64,000 nucleotides of DNA from Paraburkholderia sp. BCC1885 (GCF_900996235.1 NZ_CAAJGM010000111.1:186001-250000), one strand, 5' to 3'; positions 27,259 through 39,733 are shown, counted from the first letter of the stretch. A program made the numbers and translations. Notes: a model not told the origin generated them from the sequence alone.

Positions 27259-28038
27259 ATGACCTTGAAGAAAACCCGCCTCTGGGTATTGCTGGCCGCT
27301 TTTGCGGCCGCGCCTGCGTTTGCACAGAACATCGCCGTCGTGAACGGCACGCCCATCCCGAAGGCACGCGTCGACGCACTCGTCGAGCAACTCGTCCATC
27401 AGGGCCAGCAGGACTCGCCGCAACTGCAGGCCGCCGTGCGCGAAGAACTGATCAACCGCGAAATCCTGATGCAGGAAGCCTCGCGCCGTGGCATTCCGAA
27501 TCGTCCGGACGTCAAGGCGCAAGTCGCCGTCGCGCAACAGACCGTCGTGCTGCGCGCCCTGATCGAAGACTTCGTGAAGAACAACCCGCCGAGCGATGCC
27601 GAAGTCAAGGCGCGTTACGACGCGCTGACGAAGGATGCCGGCGGCAAGGAATATCACCTGCACCACATCCTCGTGGATAACGAAGCCCAGGCCAAAGACC
27701 TGATCGCCAAGATCAAGGCCGGCGCGAGCTTCGAAGACCTCGCCAGGCAGTACTCGAAGGACCCGGGATCGGGCAAGAACGGCGGCGACCTCGACTGGTC
27801 GGATCCGAAGGCTTATGTGCCGGAATTCGCCGCTGCGGCCGAGAAGCTGCAAAAAGGCCAGATGACCGACGCGCCGGTGCACACGCAATTCGGCTGGCAC
27901 ATCATCCGCCTCGACGACACGCGCGACACCACGCCGCCGCCGCTCGACCAGGTGCGTCCGCAGATCGTCCAGCAGATCCAGCAGGAAAAGCTCCAGGCGT
28001 TCGAAGAAAGCCTGCGCAAGAACGCGAAGGTGCAGTAA
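27259..28038 (+). CDS. Periplasmic parvulin-type peptidyl-prolyl isomerase
   Basis: 259 aa with a signal peptide (residues 1-22, ending AAAPAFAQ). A SurA/PrsA-like N-terminal chaperone region follows (INREILMQEASRRGI). The rotamase domain at about 130-225 has YHLHHILVDNEAQAKDLI, FEDLARQYSKDPGSGKNGGDL and HTQFGWHIIRLDD. It should help fold outer-membrane or secreted proteins. The perfect hairpin at 28157-28190 ends the operon. Confidence 0.94.
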   Translation: MTLKKTRLWVLLAAFAAAPAFAQNIAVVNGTPIPKARVDALVEQLVHQGQQDSPQLQAAVREELINREILMQEASRRGIPNRPDVKAQVAVAQQTVVLRALIEDFVKNNPPSDAEVKARYDALTKDAGGKEYHLHHILVDNEAQAKDLIAKIKAGASFEDLARQYSKDPGSGKNGGDLDWSDPKAYVPEFAAAAEKLQKGQMTDAPVHTQFGWHIIRLDDTRDTTPPPLDQVRPQIVQQIQQEKLQAFEESLRKNAKVQ

Positions 28039-28156
28039 GGCAGGATGGCGGCGCTGGATGGATTCTGGCGCCTGCATCCGGCGGTTGGCTGGGTGGCCGG
28101 TTCTTTACGCTGCCGACACCCACTGCCACTCACCGTCACCCACTGCCCGCTCCGCA

Positions 28157-28190
28157 AACAACAAAGCCGCCCTCGGGCGGCTTTGTTGTT
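28157..28190. terminator. Bidirectional terminator between ppi and purL
   Basis: A perfect palindrome (AACAACAAAGCCGCCC, then its complement) forms a strong stem around TCGG-like bases with T-rich runs on both strands. It lies between the convergent parvulin and purL genes and can serve both. Confidence 0.85.
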
Positions 28191-28223
28191 TCTGGCGGCT
28201 TGGGTCGCCGCCGGGTCAGCGCA

Positions 28224-31200
28224 TCAACCCAGCCAGCGGCGCGCGTTCTGGAACACCCGCATCCACGGGCTGCCGTCGTTGGCGCTCCAGCCCTCCGGAT
28301 GCCAGCTCATCTGCACCGTGCGATGCACGCGCTCCGTGTGCGGCATCAGGACGGTGAAGCGGCCGTCGGGCGTCGTCACCGAGGTAATGCCGTTCGGCGA
28401 GCCGTTCGGGTTGAACGGATACTGCTCGGTCGCCTGGCCACGGTGATCGACAAAACGCATCGCCACCGCCGCCTTCGACGCATCGCCTTGCTGCGAGAAG
28501 TCCGCGAAACCTTCGCCGTGCGCGACGGCCACCGGAATGCGCGAGCCTTCCATGCCGCTAAAGAACAGCGACGGCGACTGTTGCACTTCCACCAGCGAGA
28601 AGCGCGCCTCGAACTTCTCCGACTTGTTGCGCGTGAACTTCGGCCATGCCTCGGCGCCCGGGATCATCGACGCGAGGCTGCTCATCATCTGGCAGCCGTT
28701 GCAGATGCCGAGCGCGAACGTGTCCTGGCGGCCGAAGAAGGCGGCGAACATGTCGGCCAGTTGGGCATTGAAGCGGATCGTCTTCGCCCAGCCTTCGCCG
28801 GCGCCCAGCACGTCGCCGTAGGAGAAGCCGCCGCAGGCGACGGCGCCGGCAAAATCGGCGAGCGTCGCGCGGCCGGCCAGCAAGTCGCTCATGTGCACGT
28901 CGTAGGCGTCGAAGCCGGCGCGGTCGAATGCATACGCGGTTTCCAGATGCGAATTGACGCCCTGCTCGCGCAGGATCGCCACACGCGGACGCGCGCCCTT
29001 GCCGATGAACGGCGCGGCCACGTCTTCCGCCGGATCGAAAGTCAGCACCGGCGTGATGCCCGGATCGGCGGCGTCGAGCAGCGCGTCGTGTTCGGCGTCG
29101 GCGCAAGCCGGGTTGTCGCGCAGGCGCGAGATGCGCCAGCTCACTTCGCCCCACGCACGCTGCAGTTCCGTGCGCGGCGCTTCGTAGATTTTCTTCGCGT
29201 CGCGATAGATTTCGATCGCGTCGCGCTCGTTGAGCTTGCCGATCACATGCGAGCAGGCCGACAGGCCGTGCTCACGCAGCGCCGCCAGCACCGCGTCGCG
29301 ATCCTGCGCCCGCACCTGGATCACTGCGCCCAGTTCCTCGTTGAACAGTGCGCGAATCGTGCGGTCTTCGCGGCGGCCGCTCGTCTGCTTGGCCCAGTCT
29401 TTAGCGTCGCCGTAGTCGAATTCGTGGTTCGGATCGAGCGTCAGCATGTCGACGTTCAGCGACACGCCCACGTGACCCGCAAACGCCATTTCGCAGACCG
29501 TCGCCCACAGGCCGCCGTCCGAGCGGTCGTGGTAAGCGAGCAGCTTGCCGTCGCGGTTCAGCGCCTGGATGGCGGCGAAAAAGCGCTTCAGGTCTTCGGC
29601 GTCGTCGACGTCCGGCGTGGTATCGCCCACCTGCTGCGTGACCTGGGCAAGGATACTGCCGCCCAGACGATGCTGGCCGCGGCCGAGGTCGATGGCGATC
29701 AGCACCGAGTCGCCCGCTTCGTCCACGCGGCGCAGTTGCGGCGTCAGATGGCCGCGCACGTCTTCGACCGGCGCGAAGGCCGAGATGATCAGCGAGACCG
29801 GCGCCACCACTTCCTTCGCCACGCCCTGGTCTTGCCACTTGGTGCGCATCGACAGCGAGTCTTTGCCCACCGGAATGCTGATGCCGAGCGCCGGGCACAG
29901 TTCCATGCCGATCGCCTTGACGGTGTCGTACAGCGCCGCGTCTTCACCCGGCGCGCCGCAAGCAGCCATCCAGTTGGCGGACAGCTTGAGCTTGTCGAGC
30001 GACGCGATCGGCGCCGCCGCGATGTTCGTCACCGCCTCGCCGACCGCCATGCGGCCCGAGGCCGGCGGATTGATCACGGCGAGCGGCGTGCGCTCGGCCA
30101 TGGTCATGGCTTCGCCGCGGAAACCGGCGTAGTCCATCGTGGTGATCGCCACGTCGGCAACCGGCACCTGCCACGGGCCGACCATCTGGTCGCGCGCCGT
30201 CGTGCCGCCCACCGAGCGGTCGCCAATCGTAATCAGGAACGACTTGCTCGCCACCGTCGGATGACGCAGCACGCTCACCGCGACTTCCGACAGGTTGATA
30301 CCGGTGACGTCGACCGGCAGCAGCGTGGTCTGTACGTGGCTGACGTCGCGATGCATGCGCGGCGCCTTGCCGAGCAGCACTTCCATCGGCATATCGACCG
30401 GCTGGTGCGCGTTGGCATCTGTCTGTTCGGTGTCGATCAGCTTCAACTGGCGTTCGTCGGTCGCCGTGCCGATCACCGCGAACGGGCAGCGCTCGCGTTC
30501 GCAAATGGCCTGGAATTCATTCAGATCAGCCGGGGCAATGGCCAGCACGTAACGCTCTTGCGCTTCGTTCGACCAGATTTCGCGCGGCGACAAACCGCTC
30601 TCTTCCAACTGGATCTTGCGCAGCTCGAACACCGCGCCCTTGCTGGCGCCGTCCACCACTTCCGGGAACGCGTTGGACAGACCGCCCGCGCCGACGTCGT
30701 GAATGCTCAGGATCGGGTTCTTCTCGCCCAGTTGCCAGCAGGCGTTGATGACTTCCTGCGCGCGCCGTTCGATTTCCGGATTGCCGCGCTGGACCGAGTC
30801 GAAGTCGAGTTCCGCGGTGTTGGTGCCGGTCGCCATCGAACTGGCCGCGCCGCCGCCCATGCCGATGCGCATGCCCGGACCGCCGATCTGGATCAGCAGC
30901 GAGCCCTCCGGCAGATCGTGCTTGTGGGTGTGCTGATCCGAAATATTGCCGATGCCGCCGGCGATCATGATGGGCTTGTGATAGCCGCGCACCGTGCCCG
31001 CGACGTTCTGCTCGTAAGCACGGAAGTAGCCGCCCAGATTCGGCCGGCCGAATTCGTTGTTGAACGCGGCGCCGCCGAGCGGTCCGTCGATCATGATCTG
31101 CAGCGGCGACGCGATGCGGTCCGGGCGGCCATAGATTGCCGGCGCCTCGTCCGGATTGCGGTGACCGACCGGCTGCACGGCGTCGCGGGCGTTTTCCCAT

Positions 31201-32306
31201 GCTTCGCGCGCGCCCGGCAGGTCGAGATTCGATACGGTGAAGCCCGCCAGACCGGCCTTCGGACGCGCACCGCGGCCCGTTGCGCCTTCGTCGCGGATTT
31301 CGCCGCCCGCGCCGGTGGCGGCGCCCGGGAACGGCGAGATCGCGGTCGGGTGGTTGTGCGTTTCCACCTTCATGAGCGTGTGCGTCAGCTCGGTGTGACG
31401 GCCGTAGTGCTCCGACAGATCCGCTGCGCCGCCGGTCTGGCCCGGCTTGCGCGGGAACCAGCGCTCGGCCACGCCGCCCGCCATGATCGCCGAGTTATCC
31501 GAATAGGCGACGATGGTGCCCTGCGGATTGAGCTTCTCGGTATTGCGGATCATGTTGAACAGGGAGATGTCCTGCTTCTCGCCGTCGATGGTCCATTCCG
31601 CGTTAAAAATCTTGTGGCGGCAGTGCTCGCTGTTGGCCTGCGCGAACATCATCAGTTCGACGTCGGTCGGGTTGCGGCCGAGCTTCGTGAAGGCGTCGAC
31701 CAGATAGTCGATTTCGTCGTCCGCGAGCGCGAGGCCCAGTTCGGCGTTGGCGGTTTCCAGCGCGCCACGGCCGTGACCCAGCACGTCGACGGTTTGCAGC
31801 GGCTTGGCCGGCAGTTCGTCGAACAGATGCATGGCGTGCTCGCGCGACGGCGCCACGCTTTCGGTCATGCGGTCGTGCAGCGCCGCGGCGACGGCCGCGC
31901 GTGCTTCGTCGGACAGGGCCTTTTTGCCGCCGAGCAGGCCGCTCTTCAACGTCACCGTGTATTCGACACCGCGCTCGATGCGGCGTACCTGCGTGAGACC
32001 GCAGTGGTGCGCAATATCCGTTGCCTTACTGGCCCATGGCGACACCGTGCCGAAGCGCGGCACCACGAGGAATGTCTCGGCCGTGCCGCGCTCCTTCGCG
32101 TCGACGAACGGATCGCCGTAGTGCATCAGCGCCTCGACCCTGGCGCTGTCTTCCGCCAGCAGCCGCGTCTGGGAATTGACGAAGTGCAGATACTGCCCGC
32201 GCACGCCGGTAATGTTGGGATCGATGCGCGTGAGCGTCTCGAGCAGGCGGGTTTGACGGAAATCGGAGAGGGCCGAAGCGCCGGGGAAACACGAGAAGTG
32301 GGCCAT
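28224..32306 (-). CDS. purL: Phosphoribosylformylglycinamidine synthase
   Basis: 1360-aa single-chain PurL that makes FGAM from FGAR, ATP and glutamine in purine synthesis. It starts [20 protein letters not shown] at 32306. The FGAM synthetase body includes [19 protein letters not shown] (about residue 325) and [16 protein letters not shown]. The C-terminal glutaminase domain (from about 1095) has [37 protein letters not shown], the nucleophile Cys in [11 protein letters not shown] and the His in [10 protein letters not shown]. The full-length, large proteobacterial form is intact. Confidence 0.97.
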   Translation of the reverse strand: MAHFSCFPGASALSDFRQTRLLETLTRIDPNITGVRGQYLHFVNSQTRLLAEDSARVEALMHYGDPFVDAKERGTAETFLVVPRFGTVSPWASKATDIAHHCGLTQVRRIERGVEYTVTLKSGLLGGKKALSDEARAAVAAALHDRMTESVAPSREHAMHLFDELPAKPLQTVDVLGHGRGALETANAELGLALADDEIDYLVDAFTKLGRNPTDVELMMFAQANSEHCRHKIFNAEWTIDGEKQDISLFNMIRNTEKLNPQGTIVAYSDNSAIMAGGVAERWFPRKPGQTGGAADLSEHYGRHTELTHTLMKVETHNHPTAISPFPGAATGAGGEIRDEGATGRGARPKAGLAGFTVSNLDLPGAREAWENARDAVQPVGHRNPDEAPAIYGRPDRIASPLQIMIDGPLGGAAFNNEFGRPNLGGYFRAYEQNVAGTVRGYHKPIMIAGGIGNISDQHTHKHDLPEGSLLIQIGGPGMRIGMGGGAASSMATGTNTAELDFDSVQRGNPEIERRAQEVINACWQLGEKNPILSIHDVGAGGLSNAFPEVVDGASKGAVFELRKIQLEESGLSPREIWSNEAQERYVLAIAPADLNEFQAICERERCPFAVIGTATDERQLKLIDTEQTDANAHQPVDMPMEVLLGKAPRMHRDVSHVQTTLLPVDVTGINLSEVAVSVLRHPTVASKSFLITIGDRSVGGTTARDQMVGPWQVPVADVAITTMDYAGFRGEAMTMAERTPLAVINPPASGRMAVGEAVTNIAAAPIASLDKLKLSANWMAACGAPGEDAALYDTVKAIGMELCPALGISIPVGKDSLSMRTKWQDQGVAKEVVAPVSLIISAFAPVEDVRGHLTPQLRRVDEAGDSVLIAIDLGRGQHRLGGSILAQVTQQVGDTTPDVDDAEDLKRFFAAIQALNRDGKLLAYHDRSDGGLWATVCEMAFAGHVGVSLNVDMLTLDPNHEFDYGDAKDWAKQTSGRREDRTIRALFNEELGAVIQVRAQDRDAVLAALREHGLSACSHVIGKLNERDAIEIYRDAKKIYEAPRTELQRAWGEVSWRISRLRDNPACADAEHDALLDAADPGITPVLTFDPAEDVAAPFIGKGARPRVAILREQGVNSHLETAYAFDRAGFDAYDVHMSDLLAGRATLADFAGAVACGGFSYGDVLGAGEGWAKTIRFNAQLADMFAAFFGRQDTFALGICNGCQMMSSLASMIPGAEAWPKFTRNKSEKFEARFSLVEVQQSPSLFFSGMEGSRIPVAVAHGEGFADFSQQGDASKAAVAMRFVDHRGQATEQYPFNPNGSPNGITSVTTPDGRFTVLMPHTERVHRTVQMSWHPEGWSANDGSPWMRVFQNARRWLG

Positions 32307-32628
32307 GGACTTGACGTTGCGTCTATGAGTCGCGCGTGCAGGCGACGTGAGGCGAAAGGGAAGTCCGAGATTATACCCCGGGAACACCCTCAAGCGACCC
32401 TGCCAGACCTGTCCCGACGGCAGTTATGGGACGCTGGCAGGCCGTTTTAACGCGCTTCGGCACGCCCGCGCCGCCAAATTCGAGATAGCGGGAGGGCTGC
32501 GCACCTGACCTGATTGACTGATATCATTCGCCCTTTCATCAGATCGGCGCAGCAGCCTCACGCGCGCGCCGCATGTCACGCCTACGGAAAGCGCCCGCAC
32601 CGCGCTCTGCCGGCAAATCGAATCAAAC
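32307..32628. other. Divergent purL/dadA intergenic region
   Basis: This 322-bp gap has no credible gene. It holds the purL promoter candidate near 32370 and a TTGACTGATATCATT stretch near 32513 that could belong to the dadA promoter. I see no riboswitch or operator I can name. Confidence 0.6.
32370..32375 (-). promoter_or_regulatory. purL -10 box
   Basis: A consensus TATAAT on the minus strand lies 64 bp before the purL start codon. The -35 is weak at normal spacing (GTCGCT/TCGCTT), so an activator or extra contacts may be needed. Confidence 0.5.
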
Positions 32629-33930
32629 ATGGATGTCATCGTCATTGGCGGCGGAATTGTGGGCGTCGCCACCGCTTATCAGTTGCGTGCCGCCGGCCAC
32701 CGCGTATGCGTGGTCGAACGCTTTGCGACGGTCGCGCAAGGCGCGACCTACGGCCACGGCGGCACCGTGCTGCCGACGCCCCTCGACGTCTGGTTCGGCC
32801 CGACCTTCATGCAGAGCCGCCAGGGCGCCAAAAGCGGCGTGATCCGCAAAACCGGCTTCAACGGCGCGGCGCGCCAATTCGAAAAACAGTTGGCCGGCTG
32901 GCAGGAGCCGCAGGCGTTCGCCCGGCAATATGGGCTGCTGCGGCCGCTGATCGAGGCCTCCCGCGAGGCGATGGCCGATATCGAAGCGCGTTTCGGGCTC
33001 GAATTCGAACAGTCGGACGGGGTGCTGTATCTCACGCGCTCGGCGCAGGAATGGCAGCAGAGCCAGCCGGCGCTCGAACTGCTGCGTCAATACGAAGTGC
33101 CGCACGATGTGCTGACGCCGGCCGAATGCGCGCAATTCGAACATTCCGTGCCGACCGAGCCGGAATTCGCCGGCGGCGTCCTGTTCGATCAGGAACGCAC
33201 CGCGAATTGCCCGCTTTTCACCAAGCTCATCAAGCAGACGCTCGATACCGAGGGCGGCGTGCAATTCATGTTGAATCGCGAAGTCGAAGCCATCCGGCTG
33301 GACGGCACCCGCGCGGCGGTCGAACTGGCGCCGCGGCTCGGCGAGATTACTTCGAGCCGCGAAGTCGACGTGATCAGCGCCGACGCCATCGTGGTCGCCG
33401 CCGGCACCGGTTCATTGCCGCTGCTCGAACGGCTCGGTTTGCGCGTGCCGCTCTATCCGCTGCGTCTGCATACCCTCTCCGCGCCGATTGCCCATGAGGA
33501 ATGCGCGCCGCATGTAGCGATCGTCGACGCCGTGAAGCGCATCACCATCACCCGCATGAATCACCGGCTGCGCATCGCGGGCGGCGCGGTGCTGCAAGCC
33601 GCCGGCCAGGTCGACAAGCCGCTCTCCGAAGCCGTCACCAAGGACGCCCTCGCGCTGCTCGGCCAGGCCACCCACGACTGGATTCCGGGCGCCGCGAAGA
33701 TTTCGGCGGCGCTGTCGTGGGATGGCGTCAAGCTGTTGTCGCCGGATGGCTTGCCGCTGGTCGGCAACGCGCTGCATCCGCGTCTGTTCGTCAATGCCGG
33801 ACATGGGCCGGCCGGCTGGGGACTCGCCTGCGGCGCCGCGCGGCTGGTGGCCGATCTGATCGGCGGCGTCACGCCGGAGTTGCCGCCGGAAACACTCGCC
33901 GCTTTGCGGCCGGATCGCTTCGGGCGCTGA
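32629..33930 (+). CDS. D-amino acid dehydrogenase-like FAD oxidoreductase
   Basis: 433 aa. The FAD fold MDVIVIGGGIVGVATAYQL (residues 1-19) and E in VVER, GATYGHGGTVLPTP, a long central substrate domain, and the C-terminal DGLPLVGNALHPRLFVNAGHGPAGWGLACG place it in the DadA group of DAO-type dehydrogenases. These deaminate D-amino acids at the membrane and pass electrons to quinone. No dadX racemase gene lies beside it, so the substrate is uncertain and the dadA symbol is withheld. Confidence 0.9.
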   Translation: MDVIVIGGGIVGVATAYQLRAAGHRVCVVERFATVAQGATYGHGGTVLPTPLDVWFGPTFMQSRQGAKSGVIRKTGFNGAARQFEKQLAGWQEPQAFARQYGLLRPLIEASREAMADIEARFGLEFEQSDGVLYLTRSAQEWQQSQPALELLRQYEVPHDVLTPAECAQFEHSVPTEPEFAGGVLFDQERTANCPLFTKLIKQTLDTEGGVQFMLNREVEAIRLDGTRAAVELAPRLGEITSSREVDVISADAIVVAAGTGSLPLLERLGLRVPLYPLRLHTLSAPIAHEECAPHVAIVDAVKRITITRMNHRLRIAGGAVLQAAGQVDKPLSEAVTKDALALLGQATHDWIPGAAKISAALSWDGVKLLSPDGLPLVGNALHPRLFVNAGHGPAGWGLACGAARLVADLIGGVTPELPPETLAALRPDRFGR

Positions 33931-34120
33931 AGCAGGCGCGCAGCGCAGCGCGCGGTTCACCTCACAGGCTCGCGCGCATTCCACTACCATGGCAGTTCCC
34001 GATCGTCGGGGTGCGATGCCTTGCCTAGGTCAACGCCGCGGATTCTCCGTTGAGAATCTGTTGAGACTTCGGCAAGACGCGGCCCCGCTCCGATGCCGAG
34101 CGTCAATGCGAGAGACTGCC

Positions 34121-35728
34121 ATGACTGAAGCCACCCCCGCCGCGCAGGCGCCCTCCGCTGTGCCCATCCTGCTGAACCCTCACGACCGCCCGCTTGCGCT
34201 GCTGTCGCTCGCCGAGTTGCGGAGCATCGAATCCGAGGCCATGGCCGGTCTGCCGCCGCATACATTGATGGCGCGCGCCGGCTACGCTGCCGCCTGTTTT
34301 CTGCGCGAACAGTTGGAACACGATGCCGGCGCAACGCGCGCGCCAGTGTGGATCGTCGCCGGCCCCGGCAACAATGGGGGCGACGCGCTGGTGCTGGCGA
34401 CGGAACTGCAGCGCGCGGGCGTCGCAGTGGAAGTCTGCATGCCAGTCGAGGTCAAACCGGACGACGCTCGCTGGGCCCTCGCCGAGGCACGTGCCGCCGG
34501 CGTCACGATAACGGCTGCGGCGCCGGCCTCGTTCGCCGGTTATGGGTGGCTGGTGGACGGCATGTTCGGGATTGGTCTCACGCGGCCGCTCGACGGCGTC
34601 TTCGCGAGCCTCGCGCAGCAGCTTTCGCACCGCGCGAGGCAACAGGGACGCGTGCTGGCGCTCGATGTGCCAAGCGGGCTCGACAGCGATACCGGCAACG
34701 TAGTCGGCGCAAGCGGCGCTGGTGTACGCGCGACGCATACCCTCACCTTCATCGGCGCCAAACCGGGGCTCTTCATGGCCTCGGGACGCGACCTGGCCGG
34801 TGCGGTCACGGTGGCGCCGATCGGCCTGAAGCACGCCGACCACACAGGCAGTCTGCATAACGCCGCCCATTCCGCCGTGCAACTGAACGCCCCTGCCCTG
34901 TTCGCCGCCTTCCTGCCGCCGCGCGACTTCTCGACCAACAAGGGCTCGTTCGGCAGTCTCGCGGTGGTCGGCGGCGACACCGGCATGTGCGGCGCGCCGA
35001 TTCTCGCGGCGCGCGCGGCGCTCCACACCGGCGCGGGAAAAATCCATGTCGCGCTGCTCGGCGCCGGCGCCCCGCCCTACGATCCGCCGCATCCCGAGCT
35101 GATGCTGCATCCCGTCGACGAACTGCCGCTCGACAAAATGGACGCGCTGGCGATCGGTTGCGGCATGGGCAGCCGGGCGCGCGCCAGCAAGGTACTGGAC
35201 GATGTGCTGGCGCTCGACGTCCCCAAGCTCCTCGACGCCGACGCCTTGAACCTGTTATCCACCGACTCCGCGCTCGCCGCCAAAGTCGCCGCGCGCGGCG
35301 CGCAGGGCGACCCCTGTGTGCTCACCCCGCATCCGCTGGAGGCGGCGCGGCTGCTCGGCTGCGACGCGGCCAGCGTGCAGCGCGACCGGCTGGCCGCCGC
35401 GCGCGCGCTGACAGCGCGCTTTGCCAGCGTGATCGTGCTGAAGGGCACCGGCACGGTGATCGCCGCGCCGGACGGCCGCGTCGCCATCAATCCGACCGGC
35501 AATGCCGCGCTCGCCACCGGCGGCACGGGCGACGTGCTCGGCGGCATCATCGGCGCGTTTCTGGCGCAACACCTGCCGCCTTACGAGGCGGCGCTGGCCG
35601 GCGTCTATCTGCACGGCCTCGCGGCCGACCGACTAACCGCGCAGGGCGACGGTCCCGCCGGCCTCACGGCGGGCGAACTGGCGCCGATGGTTCGCAAGCT
35701 GCTGAACCAGATGTTCTATCCGGCCTGA
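34121..35728 (+). CDS. nnr: Bifunctional NAD(P)H-hydrate epimerase/dehydratase
   Basis: 535 aa from the ATG at 34121. It repairs damaged (hydrated) NADH and NADPH. Residues 1-230 are the epimerase (YjeF_N) domain, with [27 protein letters not shown] and [11 protein letters not shown]. Residues 245-535 are the ADP-dependent dehydratase, with [33 protein letters not shown] and the GTGDVLGG phosphate loop near residue 470. The fused arrangement is the normal one. It lies between dadA and pgi on the same strand with gaps of about 200 bp. Confidence 0.95.
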   Translation: MTEATPAAQAPSAVPILLNPHDRPLALLSLAELRSIESEAMAGLPPHTLMARAGYAAACFLREQLEHDAGATRAPVWIVAGPGNNGGDALVLATELQRAGVAVEVCMPVEVKPDDARWALAEARAAGVTITAAAPASFAGYGWLVDGMFGIGLTRPLDGVFASLAQQLSHRARQQGRVLALDVPSGLDSDTGNVVGASGAGVRATHTLTFIGAKPGLFMASGRDLAGAVTVAPIGLKHADHTGSLHNAAHSAVQLNAPALFAAFLPPRDFSTNKGSFGSLAVVGGDTGMCGAPILAARAALHTGAGKIHVALLGAGAPPYDPPHPELMLHPVDELPLDKMDALAIGCGMGSRARASKVLDDVLALDVPKLLDADALNLLSTDSALAAKVAARGAQGDPCVLTPHPLEAARLLGCDAASVQRDRLAAARALTARFASVIVLKGTGTVIAAPDGRVAINPTGNAALATGGTGDVLGGIIGAFLAQHLPPYEAALAGVYLHGLAADRLTAQGDGPAGLTAGELAPMVRKLLNQMFYPA

Positions 35729-35957
35729 ATGGCGCGCGGGCGGGGCTGCGCGATGCTCACGCGCTGCTCCATCCCGCTATCTGAACGCACTGTCCAACTC
35801 CCCGCCAGCTTCGCGCCAAGGCCGCTATACTGAATGTCTGCGCAGCCCGGCCGGGAACCGATGCGAACCCGCCGCCCGGCAGCGCGCCAGAATCTCCCCG
35901 CGGCCGCGCCTTGCGCACTGCCGTTCATTCGTGCCCCTTCGTTACACGGACGACCCC

Positions 35958-37580
<1,623 letters not shown>

Positions 37581-37656
37581 ATCTATGAGAGGAAGGTGGC
37601 GGCGGCTTGGGTGTCGAGCGTCGCCATCTGAAATTTGCGGTGGTTTTGCAATGTGG

Positions 37657-37690
37657 AGCGGGCCGTTGATGGCCCGCTTTTCTTTTGCGT
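37657..37690 (+). terminator. pgi terminator
   Basis: AGCGGGCC-gttgat-GGCCCGCT forms an 8-bp stem, followed by TTTCTTTTGCG, a good U-rich tail. It lies 77 bp after the pgi stop codon. Confidence 0.8.
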
Positions 37691-37764
37691 TTTCTTTTGC
37701 GCCGTAAGCTTTTCGTTTGTGCCGCGCGCGTCTCGGCCGCTCGCGGTTGGGCGCCTCTTTTACT

Positions 37765-38451
37765 TCAGGCGAGGCGTCCCGCGTCGATCGTAACCGTGCG
37801 GTCGCAGCGACGGGCGAGTTCGATATCGTGCGTGACGAGGATCAAGGTCGCGCCATTGGCGCGGTTCATCTCGAACATCAGATCGATGACCGCATGGCCG
37901 GTGGCGGCATCTAGACTGCCGGTGGGCTCGTCCGCGAACAGAATGGCCGGATGGGTCACGAAGGCGCGCGCCAAGGCCACGCGTTGCTGCTCGCCGCCCG
38001 ACAGCAGTTTGGGATAGTGACGGGTACGCTGCCCCAGTCCCACCTGTTCGAGCAGGCCGCGCGCACGCGCCGCGGCATCGCGCGCGGCGACCCCGCCTTG
38101 CAGCTCGAGCGGCAGCGTGACGTTTTCGAGCGCGGTCAAATGCGGCATCAATTGAAACGACTGGAACACGAAGCCGACCGAGCCGTTGCGTAAAGCGGCG
38201 CGCCCGTCTTCGCTCAATTCGGTCAGTTCCTGACCCAGCAGACGAACCGACCCGGAGGTGGCGCTGTCCAACCCCGCGAGCAAACCGAGCAGCGTAGACT
38301 TGCCGGACCCGGATGCGCCGACAATCGCCACGCTGCTGCCGCCTTCGATGGAAAGATCGATATGATCGAGAATCGTCAGCTCGCCCGTTGCATCCTTAAC
38401 CCTCTTGCACAAACCCCGCACTTCGATGACTGGATCAGTTTTGTTTTGCAT
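37765..38451 (-). CDS. ABC transporter ATP-binding protein (YbbA-like)
   Basis: 228 aa. Walker A is GASGSGKSTLL (about residues 44-54). A Q-loop lies in VFQSFQLMPHLTALENV, the signature is LSGGEQQRVALARAF, Walker B is ILFADEPTGSLD, and the H-loop is LVTHD. It resembles YbbA/LolD-type ATPases. In E. coli ybbA is also divergent from tesA and is followed by the permease ybbP; here no permease gene follows, only pgi on the other strand. Its ATG overlaps the tesA ATG within a CATG. Confidence 0.92.
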   Translation of the reverse strand: MQNKTDPVIEVRGLCKRVKDATGELTILDHIDLSIEGGSSVAIVGASGSGKSTLLGLLAGLDSATSGSVRLLGQELTELSEDGRAALRNGSVGFVFQSFQLMPHLTALENVTLPLELQGGVAARDAAARARGLLEQVGLGQRTRHYPKLLSGGEQQRVALARAFVTHPAILFADEPTGSLDAATGHAVIDLMFEMNRANGATLILVTHDIELARRCDRTVTIDAGRLA

Positions 38452-39145
38452 GGTGAGGCGTAGGTTGAAAGTGCGCCTGACGGCGCCGCGCGCCGCCGTA
38501 TTGAATATCGCTTTCGGCATGTTCATGCTCGCCGCGACGCTGCCGCTTGCGGCCCATGCCGCCAATCCGCCGGAACCGGCGAGGCCCGTCATCGTGGTGC
38601 TGGGCGACAGCATCTCCGCTGAGTACGGCCTGCCGCGCGACACCGGCTGGGTGGCGCTGATGCGTCAGCGCCTCACCAGCGAGCGCATCGATTATAGCGT
38701 CGCTAACGCCAGCATCAGCGGCGACACCACCAGCGGCGGACGCGCCCGCCTGCCCCAACTGATGCAGCGGCTCAAACCCGGTATCGTGATTGTCGAACTC
38801 GGCGCCAACGACGCACTGCGCGGCGTGCCGCTTGCCACGACAGAAGACAACCTGCGCACGATCATCGAAGAAGCACAGCAAGGTCATGCGAAGGTCGTGC
38901 TGGTCGGCATGTACGTGCCACCCAATTACGGCCCGGACTACACGCAAAAGTTCCACGCGGTGTACGAGCAGTTGTCGAAGGAACTGCACACCGGCTTCGT
39001 GCCGTTCCTGCTCGCGGGCATCGCGGATAAACCCGACATGTTCCAGTCCGATCAGCTGCATCCCACCCAGCAGGCACAGCCCGTGCTACTAGACAACGTG
39101 TGGACGACATTGAAGCCCCTGCTGCACAACAGCCCCTCACACTGA
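38450..39145 (+). CDS. tesA: Arylesterase / multifunctional lysophospholipase TesA
   Basis: 231 aa from the ATG at 38450. A GTG at 38471 with AGG six bases upstream (224 aa) is a strong alternative. A signal peptide ends LPLAAHAA. The SGNH hydrolase motifs are VVLGDSISAEYGLP (Ser nucleophile), NASISGDTTSGGRARL, ELGANDALRG, and SDQLHPTQQAQ with the Asp and His. TesA is a periplasmic thioesterase, lysophospholipase and protease I. The divergent YbbA-like gene is a conserved partner. Confidence 0.93.
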   Translation: MVRRRLKVRLTAPRAAVLNIAFGMFMLAATLPLAAHAANPPEPARPVIVVLGDSISAEYGLPRDTGWVALMRQRLTSERIDYSVANASISGDTTSGGRARLPQLMQRLKPGIVIVELGANDALRGVPLATTEDNLRTIIEEAQQGHAKVVLVGMYVPPNYGPDYTQKFHAVYEQLSKELHTGFVPFLLAGIADKPDMFQSDQLHPTQQAQPVLLDNVWTTLKPLLHNSPSH

Positions 39146-39192
39146 CAAGTTTCTTACATCTTGTTGCGAACGAACTGGGAACGTGCACAGGG

Positions 39193-39225
39193 AATGTCCG
39201 TCAGACATTTTCGCTAACCGCGAAA
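39193..39225. repeat. Two adjacent perfect inverted repeats upstream of the small lipoprotein
   Basis: AATGTC-cgtca-GACATT (39193-39209) is directly followed by TTTCGC-taacc-GCGAAA (39209-39225). Both are 6-5-6 dyads. They lie 37 bp before the lipoprotein start, where operators or a small leader structure could act. Confidence 0.55.
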
Positions 39226-39261
39226 TCCGGCTCGTCTCGAGCGCTTTTGTGAGGAGATAAC

Positions 39262-39603
39262 GTGAAATACCTGCCCCTTATCGCTTTGACCGTGGCCATT
39301 TCTGCCTGCGCCGCTCAACCGCCGGCTGGTGTGCAATCGGTTGGACAAAGCCAGCAGCCGCCGAAGGTCGTCGCGCAATGTATCGCCCAGAAGTGGGCCG
39401 ACGGCTCGCAACAGCAAGTGGTCTCGCAGGACACCTTGGCCAACGACCAGGCGATGGATGTGTACGTACCGGGTCAGCAGCCGCCCAGCGGTGCAGCGGC
39501 CGTGGTACGCCCGGCCTATAGCGGCTCGGGCACATGGGTCGGCTTCCGCGCGAATGGCGGAGCCGGTAGCGATGCGACTGGCGCAATCAGCGGCTGTCTG
39601 TAA
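39262..39603 (+). CDS. Small lipoprotein of unknown function
   Basis: 113 aa from a GTG at 39262 with an excellent GAGGAG ribosome site. The signal peptide MKYLPLIALTVAISAC ends in a lipobox-like AISAC. The mature protein is rich in Gln, Ser, Gly and Ala and has two further Cys (Cys41 and the penultimate CL) that could form a disulphide. It has the shape of a short Burkholderia lipoprotein, but I do not recognise a domain. The strong terminator at 39648 ends it. Confidence 0.75.
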   Translation: MKYLPLIALTVAISACAAQPPAGVQSVGQSQQPPKVVAQCIAQKWADGSQQQVVSQDTLANDQAMDVYVPGQQPPSGAAAVVRPAYSGSGTWVGFRANGGAGSDATGAISGCL

Positions 39604-39647
39604 GACGGCCTTTCATCGACGCTCCGGCGGTGTGCTCGCCGGATAAG

Positions 39648-39675
39648 AAAAAACCCCGCAATTGCGGGGTTTTTT
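39648..39675. terminator. Strong bidirectional terminator
   Basis: AAAAAACCCCGCAA and its exact complement form a perfect 28-bp palindrome with T runs on both strands. It lies between the lipoprotein gene and convergent ppiD. Confidence 0.9.
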
Positions 39676-39733
39676 TGTTCTTTCTGCATTCGCGATGTGC
39701 GCCGCTTACACGGCGGCGCACCAGGCGACGAGG

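Noticed and set aside
28200..32450. A 1416-codon open frame antisense to purL
   Set aside because: High GC and strong codon bias make the opposite strand of long genes open. The translation is rich in Arg, His and Ala and resembles no family, while purL on the other strand is intact.
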